Shown: positions 51,458 to 59,348 of the stretch, one piece after another
How positions within the stretch are numbered: the stretch's first letter is position 1
Layout of the letters: each line of letters starts with the position of its first letter
DNA from: Streptomyces subrutilus
Lineage (GTDB): Bacteria; Actinomycetota; Actinomycetes; Streptomycetales; Streptomycetaceae
Assembly (NCBI RefSeq): GCF_008704535.1
Contig: NZ_CP023701.1
Coordinates: 7,234,001-7,298,000, forward strand
Direction: 5' to 3'
DNA length: 64,000 bases
Notes under the pieces: generated by a model
Told to the model about the DNA's origin: nothing
The model's input: only the letters and a program-made list of their open reading frames with translations
The model's database searches: none
Program-made: the position numbers and the translations under genes

Positions 51458-54103
51458 TCAGGCCGGCGTGCACAGGCGCGTGCCGCCGCGGGCGCGCAGG
51501 CGGCGGACGAAGGACAGGACGCCCGCGCCGCCGGTGGCCCAGGCGACCCCGGTGCCCGCGAGGGTGTGATCGGGGAACAGCGGACGGCGCGCCGTGCCGC
51601 CGCTCCGGGCGAGTATCAGCCCGGCAACCTCCTCGGCCGCGTCCCACAGGCGGTCGTCGCCGGTGGCGTACGCGGCGTCGACCAGCAGTTCACCGACGCC
51701 GGACAGGCCGCAGCACTGGGACACCAGGCTCATCCCCGGCGCGAGCCGGTGGCAGGCGCGGGCGCACCGTACGCCCAGGGCGAGCAGGTCCGCGTCCTCC
51801 TCCCGGACCCCCGTCTCGACCAGGACCGTCCCGACCCCCGCCAGGCCGCGGCACCACGAGCCGTAGCGCCGGCTGGCCTCGGGCCGGCCCGCCGCGGCCA
51901 ACAGCCCCGGGGTGCGGGCCGCGAGGCGGGCGAGGGCGCCGCGGGCGGCGGCGCCGACCGCGGGATCGCCCGAGAGGCGGTGGTGGGCGTGCAGGAAGTG
52001 GACGATGCCCGCGGCGCCGTGGGCGAAGCCGTCCTCGTACGCCGCGTCCGAGGAGGACGCGGGCCGGCCGGACCGCGGATCCGCCGCGTCGGCGGGGGCG
52101 GGGGCGGGCAGGGCGTCGGCGCAGGCGCCCGCCACGCTCAGATGGTGCCGGGCCTCCTCCGTCCGCCCGGCCTCGTACGCCTGCCGGGCCATCACCAGGT
52201 GGCCCGTGCCGACGCCGGCCGCTCCGCCGATCTGATCGCCCGTGGTGTCGTACGCCGGGGGAGCGCAGGGCCGGGGCGCGGGCGCCCCGAGCAGTGCGGC
52301 GGCGGAACGCAGGAACACGTCGACACCGGTGCGGCCGGTGTACAAACCCGCGCCCAGGATCGGCAGTTCGGGATGGTCCAGGGTGCGCCGGGCCAGCTCC
52401 GTGACGGCCCGTGGCACACCCGGCCGGTCCAGGTGCCGGAGCAGTTCCAGGCCGACGCCGGCCGCGCCCGCGTACAGGGTCAACGACGAACCGGGAGGGT
52501 GGGGGCCCGGTGCGGCGAGGAGGCCGGGGACGGCGCGGACGCAGGTGGCGACCGTGTGGGCGATCACCTCGTCCAGCAGGCCGGCGGAGATCCGCGGCGG
52601 CGACGGGACGCGGCCCCCGCCGGACCGCGCCGCCGGGCCGGGCAGCGCGGGGCCGCCGGACCGGAACCGGTGCGCGGCCGCGGTCCGCTCGCCGGGGTCG
52701 GGGAGCAGGAGCGCGGCGACCAGCCGGCGCAACGGGCGACGGGCGGCGCCGGGCAGGGCCGCGGCCAGGCAGGCGAGCGTGCGGGCGCGGTTGACGGCGG
52801 GATCCGGGTCGACGACGACCGGGTCCATGCCCGTCAGCGCGTAGTGCAGGGTCGCGCCCAGCGCGTAGAGGTCGTCGGCGGGCTCGGGCGCGCGGCCCGC
52901 GCGGTACACGGGCAGCGAGTAGCCGCGCGTCGCACCGGCCGGCCGGGAGCCGCCGAGGGCGCTGATCCCGAAGTCGACCACGTGGCCGGCGCCGTCGGCG
53001 TCGAGGACCACGTTGCCGGGCTTGAGGTCGCACACCACGACCCCGCGCGCGTGCACCGCGTCGAGGACGGTCAGCAGCCGGTGGGCGAGCGCGGTGACGT
53101 CGCGGCCGCTCCGCCACCGGTAGGGACCGCGCTCCAGCACCTCGCGGCGCAGGTCGGCGGGGCCGCAGTCGGTCATGACCAGGAACTCGTCCTCGCCGTG
53201 GCGCAGGTGGTCCAAGAGCCGGGGCACGCCGTGCACCCCGTCCAGGGCCGCCAGCACGCCGTGCTCGTGGCGCAGCCTGCCGCACGCGTCCACGCCGTCG
53301 TCGTCCGCACCGGTGTGCGCCCTGGCCTGTTTGACCACCACGCGGTCGCCGGTCGTCTCGTCGACGCCGCGGTAGACGTCTCCGTGCGGGGAACGGGCGA
53401 TGCCCGCGGTGAGCCGGAACCGGCCGCCGACCTGGTGCGAGGCCCGGCCGGCGCCGGGGGCGGGCCGTCCGAAGGGATCCGCCGCCCAGGGCGGCTGGCG
53501 GTAGCGGGCGCTCGCGCGGCCGGCGAAGCCCTGGCCGTCCGGACCGGTCATGACGAGGGCGGCCGCGCCGGGGCCCGAGACCCGGAAGGGGCCGTACCGG
53601 TAGTAGACGGGGGAGTCCTGCCGCACCCGGCGGTCGCTGAGCACCCGCGGGCCGGGGCGGCCGGCCAGAACCTCCGCCAGTTCGCCCGCGAGCGCCACGA
53701 GGTCCCGGGCGCGCGGGTAGACCGTGACGGCCTTGCCCACGACGTGGGGATCGCCCGCCCCGCTGTTCACCTCCCGCAGCACCGCGGCGCTCACGGCGAA
53801 CTTGGCGTCGCAGGTGTACCGCAGCAGGACCGGCACGACCAGCTCCACCGTCGCCGCGAGGTCCTCGGGCCTGGCCGAGAGGTGAAGTTTCCAGCCGTGC
53901 TCGTACGCGGGCATCGCGGCGTCGAACAGGTAGAGCCAGACCCCGTCCGCACGGCAGCGCCTGCCGTGGCCGCCGACGAGCGCGCCGAGCCGTTCCCGCA
54001 GGTCCCGCGCGGACACGTCGTCGCGGCCGTCGCGGTTGTCGCGGTTGTCGTCGCGCCCGGCGCGTCCGCCGTGCGCGCGTCCCGCCCCGACCGGCTCCAC
54101 CAC
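51458..54103 (-). CDS. lanKC: LanKC-type lanthionine synthetase (lyase-kinase-cyclase)
   Basis: An 881-residue trifunctional enzyme that phosphorylates Ser/Thr in a precursor peptide, eliminates phosphate and closes thioether rings. Lyase domain about 35-215 (WKLHLS, VGKAVTVYP, SDRRVRQDSPVYYRYG). Kinase about 225-485 with K258 (VVVKQA), D359 (VVCDLKPGN) and D377-F-G. LanC-like domain about 500-870 with H695 (AHGAAG), C751 (SWCRGLAG) and C797-C798 (QCCGLSG). Most class III cyclases lack zinc ligands; here three cysteines occupy those places. GTG 54103 start (54100 possible). Precursor gene lies just upstream. Confidence 0.93.
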   Translation of the reverse strand: MVEPVGAGRAHGGRAGRDDNRDNRDGRDDVSARDLRERLGALVGGHGRRCRADGVWLYLFDAAMPAYEHGWKLHLSARPEDLAATVELVVPVLLRYTCDAKFAVSAAVLREVNSGAGDPHVVGKAVTVYPRARDLVALAGELAEVLAGRPGPRVLSDRRVRQDSPVYYRYGPFRVSGPGAAALVMTGPDGQGFAGRASARYRQPPWAADPFGRPAPGAGRASHQVGGRFRLTAGIARSPHGDVYRGVDETTGDRVVVKQARAHTGADDDGVDACGRLRHEHGVLAALDGVHGVPRLLDHLRHGEDEFLVMTDCGPADLRREVLERGPYRWRSGRDVTALAHRLLTVLDAVHARGVVVCDLKPGNVVLDADGAGHVVDFGISALGGSRPAGATRGYSLPVYRAGRAPEPADDLYALGATLHYALTGMDPVVVDPDPAVNRARTLACLAAALPGAARRPLRRLVAALLLPDPGERTAAAHRFRSGGPALPGPAARSGGGRVPSPPRISAGLLDEVIAHTVATCVRAVPGLLAAPGPHPPGSSLTLYAGAAGVGLELLRHLDRPGVPRAVTELARRTLDHPELPILGAGLYTGRTGVDVFLRSAAALLGAPAPRPCAPPAYDTTGDQIGGAAGVGTGHLVMARQAYEAGRTEEARHHLSVAGACADALPAPAPADAADPRSGRPASSSDAAYEDGFAHGAAGIVHFLHAHHRLSGDPAVGAAARGALARLAARTPGLLAAAGRPEASRRYGSWCRGLAGVGTVLVETGVREEDADLLALGVRCARACHRLAPGMSLVSQCCGLSGVGELLVDAAYATGDDRLWDAAEEVAGLILARSGGTARRPLFPDHTLAGTGVAWATGGAGVLSFVRRLRARGGTRLCTPA

Positions 54104-54178
54104 TCCCCGACCGCCCCTCCTCGTTCCCGCCGCTCACCGATGCCGGGTACGCCGCGAGAGGGGCCGGTCGTACCCGTG

Positions 54179-54238
54179 GACCGCGGACGGCTCCGTGCGC
54201 GGGCCCTTGCCCGCGCACGGAGCCGCCCGTCCGCGGTC
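54179..54238 (-). terminator. Large hairpin between precursor and synthetase genes
   Basis: Sixteen pairs (54188-54203 with 54210-54225) plus nine more (54179-54187 with 54230-54238) across a 4-base bulge, with a 6-base loop. It begins at the precursor stop codon and ends 75 bases before the synthetase start. It could act as a partial terminator or mRNA stabiliser. Confidence 0.75.
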
Positions 54239-54392
54239 AGTCGCAGGCGAACCGGGTCGTCGCCGTGACCCACGGGTCGGCCAGACACGCCTCGACGCGG
54301 CGGCCCGGGTCCACATCGTCCTCGAACGCGATCGGCTCGTCCTCCAGGTCGAGCGGACCCGCGTCACGGATCTGAAGTTCCAGGGAGCTCAT
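54237..54392 (-). CDS. lanA: Lanthipeptide precursor peptide
   Basis: A 51-residue peptide directly upstream of the synthetase. The leader begins MSSLELQIRD; LELQ matches the recognition motif of class III leaders (labyrinthopeptin type). It continues acidic (LDLEDEPIAFEDD) to a GRR site. The C-terminal core region contains ACLADPWVTATTRFACD: T43-xx-T46-xxx-C50 matches the labionin pattern (with Thr, giving methylated rings), and C36 is additional. ATG 54392 is preferred over 54398 because GAGGAAGG is six bases upstream of it. Confidence 0.88.
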   Translation of the reverse strand: MSSLELQIRDAGPLDLEDEPIAFEDDVDPGRRVEACLADPWVTATTRFACD

Positions 54393-54671
54393 AGCCATCC
54401 TTCCTCAGCAGAGCGGACAGACAGTCGGCACGGACCACTAGAACGGAAATGTCACCGAAGAGGAAGACCGGTGAAAGGGGGAAGCGGAGGAAACGGGCGG
54501 AGGAGGGAAGTCGGCCGCGCGGAGCGTGGTGCGCGGCGCGGGCCGGGCGGAGGGCAGGGCCGGTACGGCCGCCCGCGGGCCGCAGTTCACCGGTCGCGGG
54601 GGTCTCGGGCACCGCTGCCGTCCGGAACCGACGGCGGGGCCGCCGGCGCCCCTCGGCATGCGGACCGAGCC
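54393..54671. other. Leader and promoter region of the lanthipeptide operon
   Basis: About 280 bases between the divergent precursor and MarR genes. Short open frames here lack supported starts. No convincing promoter for the leftward operon was found; TCTAGT (minus strand, near 54439) is the only -10-like sequence. Confidence 0.35.
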
Positions 54672-54708
54672 TTGACAGAGCAATTGGTTAGCTGCCATAT
54701 TAATTGCA
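54672..54708 (+). promoter_or_regulatory. Promoter and operator of the second MarR gene, probably leaderless
   Basis: TTGACA (54672-54677) and CATATT (54696-54701) are 18 bases apart. The predicted start of transcription coincides with the ATG at 54708, and no ribosome binding site precedes it. Between the boxes lies CAATTGGTTAGCTGCC, which recurs nearly intact at 55291. Confidence 0.6.
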
Positions 54709-55226
54709 TGACGAGGGACGGCATCGACGGCGAGGCGCCCACGCTGGACCAGGCCAGGCGGCAGGTCGAGCACTACGGGCTGGAGGTCGATCCGCAGGCG
54801 GTTCTGGTCGCCGTGCGGCTGATTTCGGCGGGGGCGAGGGTCGGCCGGGCGGCCGAGGCGCACTTCGCCCGGTTCGGTCTGTCGACGGGGCGCTACCGGC
54901 TGCTCGCCGACCTCGAAGACCACGGCGGGGAGAAGTCCCCGTCGCGCCTGGCGCTCGACCTCGACGTCTCCCGGGCCACGGTCACCGGCCTGCTGGACGG
55001 TCTTGAGCGGGACGGCCTGATCGCCCGCCGCCCGTCCGCGGAGGACGGCCGGGGGACGGTGGCCGTCCTCACCGCGCGCGGTGCGCAGCGCCTCCGGGAC
55101 ATGGCGTCCGATCATTTCGGGCGGCTGGAGGCGATGGTGGGAGGCCTTTCCGCCGACGAACGGGCGGTGTTCCTGGACCTGCTCGCCCGCGTCGTGCGCG
55201 GCAGTGCGGCCCTGACCGCCGACTGA
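54708..55226 (+). CDS. MarR-family transcriptional regulator
   Basis: A 172-residue MarR protein with long N-terminal dimer helices, recognition segment SPSRLALDLDVSRATVTGLLDGLERDGLI and wing PSAEDGRGTVAVLTARG. It is followed, in the same direction, by a membrane protein and an NmrA-like reductase gene. A shared sequence element upstream of itself and of the next gene suggests it represses both. Confidence 0.9.
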   Translation: MTRDGIDGEAPTLDQARRQVEHYGLEVDPQAVLVAVRLISAGARVGRAAEAHFARFGLSTGRYRLLADLEDHGGEKSPSRLALDLDVSRATVTGLLDGLERDGLIARRPSAEDGRGTVAVLTARGAQRLRDMASDHFGRLEAMVGGLSADERAVFLDLLARVVRGSAALTAD

Positions 55227-55290
55227 CCCGGCTGCCGGCCGCCCGCTGGTCCCATCCGGCCCCGTCGCCAGGCGGGGTCCTTTTCACGGG

Positions 55291-55317
55291 CCAATGGTTA
55301 GCTCCCTAATTATATTG
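55291..55317. promoter_or_regulatory. Second copy of the MarR operator
   Basis: CCAATGGTTAGCTCCCTAAT and the following TATATTG match the element at 54681-54705 (GGTTAGCT core plus AT-rich right half). TTAG-N4-CTAA forms an inverted repeat. It lies 58 bases upstream of the membrane protein gene. Confidence 0.6.
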
Positions 55318-55374
55318 TCCTTCGCTTCCCCTTCCCCTTTCCCCCACCCTCACCTGAACGAGAAGGAAGTCGGC

Positions 55375-55848
55375 ATGCCCGCAACGAGGCGCAGACCCCA
55401 CCGGAACCGGGCGGCCCCCCGGCCCGCACGACCGTTCGTCCTCTGGCGCGAGGTGCTCACCGCCTACGCCGCCCCCGCCCTGACGGCCGGCACCGCCGGG
55501 GTCGTCACCGGCCGGCACGACCTCGCCGTCGCCGCCTGCACCACCATCGCCGGCACCTCCGCCGTCGTGGCCCTCCTGGTCGGCGCCTGGCTGCGGCACG
55601 GCGGGCGGCCGCGACGCTGGACCGCCGTCACACCGCGCGCCGTGCTGACCGCCGCACTCGTCGTCGCCACCGCCGGCGCGGCAGCCCTGCTGGGGTGGTT
55701 CGCCGTCCCGTGGCTGCCCGTCCACACCCCGCTGCCCGCGACGCCGTGGCTGGAGCGCCTGCGCGTCGACCTGCCCGTCTCCGCGGCCCTCGCGACCACC
55801 ATCGTCACCCTGCGCTGGCGCGGCACCGTCACCGCGCCACTGGCGTAG
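55375..55848 (+). CDS. Small membrane protein, unknown function
   Basis: 157 residues with a basic N-terminus (PATRRRPHRNRA) and about four hydrophobic segments (YAAPALTAGTAGVVTG, TTIAGTSAVVALLVGAWL, AVLTAALVVATAGAAALLGWF). Not recognised. AAGGAA precedes the ATG. The adjacent operator and shared direction suggest it is part of the MarR-controlled set. Confidence 0.7.
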   Translation: MPATRRRPHRNRAAPRPARPFVLWREVLTAYAAPALTAGTAGVVTGRHDLAVAACTTIAGTSAVVALLVGAWLRHGGRPRRWTAVTPRAVLTAALVVATAGAAALLGWFAVPWLPVHTPLPATPWLERLRVDLPVSAALATTIVTLRWRGTVTAPLA

Positions 55849-55952
55849 CTCGCCGGCGCGGGGCCACCCGGCCCGAAATCCCGGCCTCCACCCCGACCAC
55901 GTCCACCCCGGCGGCGCCCGCCGTCGGGACGCCGCCCAGGAATGAGCACCCG

Positions 55953-56819
55953 ATGATCGTTGTCATGGGAGCGACCGGAGCAACCGGAAACGCCCTGCTC
56001 CACAGCCTCCTCGCCCTCGGCACACCCGTCCGCGCGCTGACCCGTACCCCGCACAGGCCCATCCCCGGCATCGCCGCCGCACACCGGCCGCTCGTCGAGG
56101 TCCGGTACGCCGACGCCACCGAACCCCAGACGCTGCACACCGCCTTCCGGGGCGCCGGCCGGCTCTTCCTGGCCCTGGCCAACAGCCCCGCGCAGGTCCG
56201 ACTCGAAACCCGCGTCATCGACATCGCAGCCCGCAGCGGCATCGGCCACATCGTGAAGATATCCGCGCCCGCCGCCGAACCCGACTCCCCGGTCGCCGTC
56301 TCCCGCGGACACCACGCCGTCGAGGAACACCTGCGCGCCAGCGGACTCACCCACACCGTCCTGCGCCCCTACGCGTTCATGCAGAACCTCCTGCGCCTGG
56401 CCCCCACCGTCGCCCGAGGCGTCATCCTCGGCGCGATGGGCGCCGCGCCCTGCAACCACATCGACTCCCGCGACATCGGCGACTTCGCCGCGGCCGCCCT
56501 CACCCGGCCCGACGTCGCGGGCGGCACCTACACCCTGACCGGACCGGAAGCCGTCTCGTACCCCGAACTCGCCGCACGTCTGACCATCCTGACGGGCCGC
56601 CAGGTCCGCTACGTCGACCTCACCCCGGACGACCTGCGCGAGCACCTCGTCCGCCGCGCCCACATGCCCACCTGGCTCGCCGACCACGTGACGGAGATCC
56701 AGCAACTCGCGCTCGCCCGGCCCGAGACCCCCACCACCACGGTCACGGACGTCCTCGGCCGCCCACCCCGCACCCTCGACGCCTTCCTGCACGAACACCG
56801 GGCCCACTTCAGCGGATAG
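55953..56819 (+). CDS. NmrA-like NAD(P)-binding protein
   Basis: A 288-residue atypical SDR. The N-terminal nucleotide motif is VVMGATGATGNALL; SAPAAEPDSPVAVSRGHHAVEEHL and RPYAFMQNLL are typical of the NmrA/azoreductase-like group. A Tyr-Lys catalytic pair is not evident, so it may be a redox sensor or quinone/azo reductase. It follows the small membrane protein by 104 bases; likely in the MarR regulon. Confidence 0.88.
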   Translation: MIVVMGATGATGNALLHSLLALGTPVRALTRTPHRPIPGIAAAHRPLVEVRYADATEPQTLHTAFRGAGRLFLALANSPAQVRLETRVIDIAARSGIGHIVKISAPAAEPDSPVAVSRGHHAVEEHLRASGLTHTVLRPYAFMQNLLRLAPTVARGVILGAMGAAPCNHIDSRDIGDFAAAALTRPDVAGGTYTLTGPEAVSYPELAARLTILTGRQVRYVDLTPDDLREHLVRRAHMPTWLADHVTEIQQLALARPETPTTTVTDVLGRPPRTLDAFLHEHRAHFSG

Positions 56820-56935
56820 CCCGCCCGCCGCACATCGCGGACGCGATCCCTCGCGCGGCTCTTCGGTGCCGGGATGCGCGGGGGGTGCCCAACGAGACGG
56901 AGCGGGGGGCGGAGGTGTGCGTGGTCCCAAGCGGG

Positions 56936-57010
56936 CGGAACCGGCCGGATTCGAACCGGCGTCCTCGCGGTTTTGGAGACCGCGCGCGTCGACCTCTGCG
57001 CTACGGTCCC
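56936..57010 (-). tRNA. tRNA-Trp (CCA anticodon), unusual sequence
   Basis: Read on the minus strand: 7-bp acceptor stem (GGGACCG/CGGTTCC, one G-U), TA at 8-9, D-stem GCGC/GCGC, anticodon stem GCGGT/ACCGC with loop CTCCAAA (anticodon CCA), T-arm GCCGG-TTCGAAT-CCGGC, and discriminator G as in tRNA-Trp. CCA is not encoded. If the D-stem has four pairs, no base remains for position 26. It differs strongly from the housekeeping streptomycete tRNA-Trp as I remember it, so it may be a second copy. Confidence 0.78.
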
Positions 57011-57120
57011 GCCCCGCCCATCCTAGCCCGGTCCCGGTCCCGGCCCCCGTCCCGTCACGGGCGGCCAGGCTTGAACACCGGCATCCCGGCGGCGCGGCCC
57101 ATCGGCTACGGTCCTTGGCT

Positions 57121-57828
57121 GTGAACCGTACCGAGCGTCTGTACGCCCTCGTGGAGGAGTTGCGCGCGGTCTCGCCCCGGCCGCGCAGCGCCCGGTGGCT
57201 CGCCGAGCGCTTCGGCGTCAGCACCCGCACGATCGAGCGGGACCTCGGCGCCCTGCAGCAGTCCGGCGTCCCGCTCTACGCCGAACCGGGGCGCAGCGGC
57301 GGGTACGTGGTGGACAAGGACCACACCCTGCCGCCCCTGACCATCACCCCGGCCGAGGCCGCGGCCCTGGCCGTCGCCCTGCACGCACTGGCCGGGACGC
57401 CGTTCGCCGCGGACGCCCGCTCGGCGCTGTACAAGGTGTTCGCCGTCATGCCGCAGCGCGACCGTCAGGCCGCGCGCGAACTCGCCTCCCTGGTACGGCT
57501 CCCCGCGGACCCCGTTCGGCCGACCCCGCTCCCGCCCACCCTGCGCGAGGCCCTCTCGGGCCACCGGCTGCTGCACCTGCGCTACGCCGACGCGCGGGGT
57601 GAGACCAGCGACCTCACCGTCGAACCCCTGGGCTTCCTCGGCGGCGACCCCTGGTGCCTCGTCGGCTGGTGCCGGCTGTGCTCCGCCGCGCACGGTTTCC
57701 GCCTCGACCGCATCCGCGAGGCGCGGGCACTGGAGGAGACGGTGGAGCCGCGGCCGGTGGACCTGTCCCGACTGGGCGGCCTCGGGGAGGATTTCGTCAC
57801 GCTCGACACGCTCTACAGTTTCGCTTGA
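57121..57828 (+). CDS. YafY-type regulator with HTH and WYL domains
   Basis: A 235-residue DeoR-like regulator: N-terminal HTH (RTERLYALVEELRAV, SARWLAERFGVSTRTIERDLGALQQSGVPL) and a C-terminal WYL ligand-sensing domain (RLLHLRYADARGETSDLTVEPLG, WCLVGWCRLCSAAHGFRLDRI). GTG start. The next gene, 89 bases downstream, encodes an NTF2-like protein and may be its target. Confidence 0.9.
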   Translation: MNRTERLYALVEELRAVSPRPRSARWLAERFGVSTRTIERDLGALQQSGVPLYAEPGRSGGYVVDKDHTLPPLTITPAEAAALAVALHALAGTPFAADARSALYKVFAVMPQRDRQAARELASLVRLPADPVRPTPLPPTLREALSGHRLLHLRYADARGETSDLTVEPLGFLGGDPWCLVGWCRLCSAAHGFRLDRIREARALEETVEPRPVDLSRLGGLGEDFVTLDTLYSFA

Positions 57829-57917
57829 GCCGCCGTCCGGAGGGCCAAACACCGACAGGACGTTGTCGCGTCCGGCGCGGAGGCTGGGTGACCACGAACC
57901 GACCCCGGAAGGCACCC

Positions 57918-58349
57918 ATGTCTGTGACGACGACCACCACGACCGACTGCGCACCGCTCACCCGGGAGGCCGGCTCCCGGCTGGTGGAGGGGTGGACGGC
58001 GCTCTGGAACGGAGACGTCACCCTCGCCGAGCGGATCCTCGCCCCCGGCTTCCGGCTGTACTTCGCGGACGACTTCGACGGCACCGGCTCCGCCAAGGCG
58101 TTCGGCCAGGCCGAGTTGACGTCGTTCATCACGGCCAACAGCCAGGCCCTCACCAGCCTGACGTTCGCCGCCGACGCCGCACCGCTGGTCGACTCCGAGC
58201 GCGGCGAGATGGCCTGCCGCTGGATCGAGAGCCTCGCCGACGGCGCCGGAGACGTCGTCGTCAAGAGCGGGATCGACATGTTCGCGGTCACGGACGGCCG
58301 GATCTCCGCGGTGTGGTCGCTCACCGGCAACCACCGCTTCGCCGCCTGA
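57918..58349 (+). CDS. NTF2-like (SnoaL-type) protein
   Basis: A 143-residue protein with NTF2 fold (LVEGWTALWNGDVTLAERILAPGFRLYF, KAFGQAELTSFITANSQAL, DMFAVTDGRISAVWSLTG). ATG with GGAAGG upstream. Function unknown; likely linked to the WYL regulator before it. Confidence 0.85.
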   Translation: MSVTTTTTTDCAPLTREAGSRLVEGWTALWNGDVTLAERILAPGFRLYFADDFDGTGSAKAFGQAELTSFITANSQALTSLTFAADAAPLVDSERGEMACRWIESLADGAGDVVVKSGIDMFAVTDGRISAVWSLTGNHRFAA

Positions 58350-58356
58350 CGGCACG

Positions 58357-58383
58357 GCCCCGTCCCGGCACCGGGGTCGGGGC
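58357..58383. terminator. Hairpin between convergent genes
   Basis: GCCCCG (58357-58362) pairs with CGGGGC (58378-58383), with three further inner pairs after a mismatch. Eight bases beyond the NTF2-like stop. Confidence 0.45.
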
Positions 58384-58400
58384 TCGGGCCGGCATCGGAG

Positions 58401-59348
58401 TCAGCGGCGCAGGGCCGTACGGAGCGTCAGCCCGTGGTGGCGCCGCAGCCGGTGCAGCTCCCAGCAGGACAGGGCCGTCACCGTGACGGGGGCGCCGAGC
58501 ACGAAGACCGCCCGGGCGCCCGCCGGGACCTGGCCGTAGGCTCCGGTGACCACGTCCAGCAGGGCCATCTCCCACACCAGGACGCCGGCGAGGATCGGCG
58601 GCAGCACTTCGTGGATGTCGGCGGTGCGGAAGACGTGCACCAGCGACAGCCCGATGCCGTAGAGCGCGAAGACGACCGACCACAGGCACATCACGACGAT
58701 GACGATCCTCCCCGGCAGCCCCACGGCGTCCCGCAGACCCGCCAGTTCCGGTGCCATGGCGAGTGCGGCCGTGCCCATCGACACCATGATGGCCACCACC
58801 GAGCCGAACGGGCGCAGTGCCCGGCGCAGGTACACCCGGCGCAGCCCGTCCCGAGCCGCTGCCACGAAGGCGCCGACGACCACGGGAAAGGTGCAGACGA
58901 GCACCAGGACGCTGGACCAGCTCTGGTCGAGGCGTTCGCTCGCCACGCCCTGGACGTCGGCGGCGCTCGCGACGGCGTCGTAGGTGACCATCAGGCCCAC
59001 CCAGGCGACGAGTCCCAGCCCGGTGCGCCACAGCTGGAGCTTGCGGACCTCCCGGTCGTCGACGATCCCGGGGCGCGCGGGACGGAAGGTCCGCCGGGCG
59101 GCGTACAGGGGGTTGTAGAGGCCCCGCAGGATCATCCGGGCCCGGGACGGTTCCCGGCGTGGAGGCGTGAACGGCGGACGGGCCGGCGGGTAGGGGTGTC
59201 CCTGCGGCGGCCCGGGCGGGGCGTACGGCCCGGGCGGGGCGTACGGGTATCCCTGTGGAGGCACCGGGGGCGCGTAGGGGCGCCGCGAGGGAGGGTTGCC
59301 CGCCCCGCCCGCCGGATCGCCGTAACCGCCGCCGCCGTACCCGCTCAT
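58401..59348 (-). CDS. Membrane protein with Pro/Tyr-rich N-terminus
   Basis: A 315-residue protein. The first 70 residues are a cytoplasmic Pro/Gly/Tyr-rich region with PYAPPGP repeats, then about six hydrophobic segments (GLGLVAWVGLMVTYDAVA, SVLVLVCTFPVVVGAFVAAA, VAIMVSMGTAALAMA, IVIVVMCLWSVVFALYGIGL). A short stretch between (RARMILRGLYNPLYAARRTF) is basic. Function unknown. Confidence 0.75.
   Translation of the reverse strand: MSGYGGGGYGDPAGGAGNPPSRRPYAPPVPPQGYPYAPPGPYAPPGPPQGHPYPPARPPFTPPRREPSRARMILRGLYNPLYAARRTFRPARPGIVDDREVRKLQLWRTGLGLVAWVGLMVTYDAVASAADVQGVASERLDQSWSSVLVLVCTFPVVVGAFVAAARDGLRRVYLRRALRPFGSVVAIMVSMGTAALAMAPELAGLRDAVGLPGRIVIVVMCLWSVVFALYGIGLSLVHVFRTADIHEVLPPILAGVLVWEMALLDVVTGAYGQVPAGARAVFVLGAPVTVTALSCWELHRLRRHHGLTLRTALRR

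Noticed and set aside
51320..54268. A 982-codon plus-strand frame, with an ATG at 51428 preceded by GAAGGGGAG
   Set aside because: It runs antisense through the whole lanthionine synthetase and has no family resemblance. The start-like signal may be chance or a relic of a lost gene.
54364..54691. Short frames on both strands upstream of the lanthipeptide precursor, considered as extra precursors
   Set aside because: They lack leader-like acidic sequence, Ser/Thr/Cys cores and supported ribosome binding sites.
56936..57010. tRNA-Trp as an attachment site for an integrative element
   Set aside because: No integrase, excisionase or repeat of the tRNA 3' end was found; both flanks are ordinary genes.
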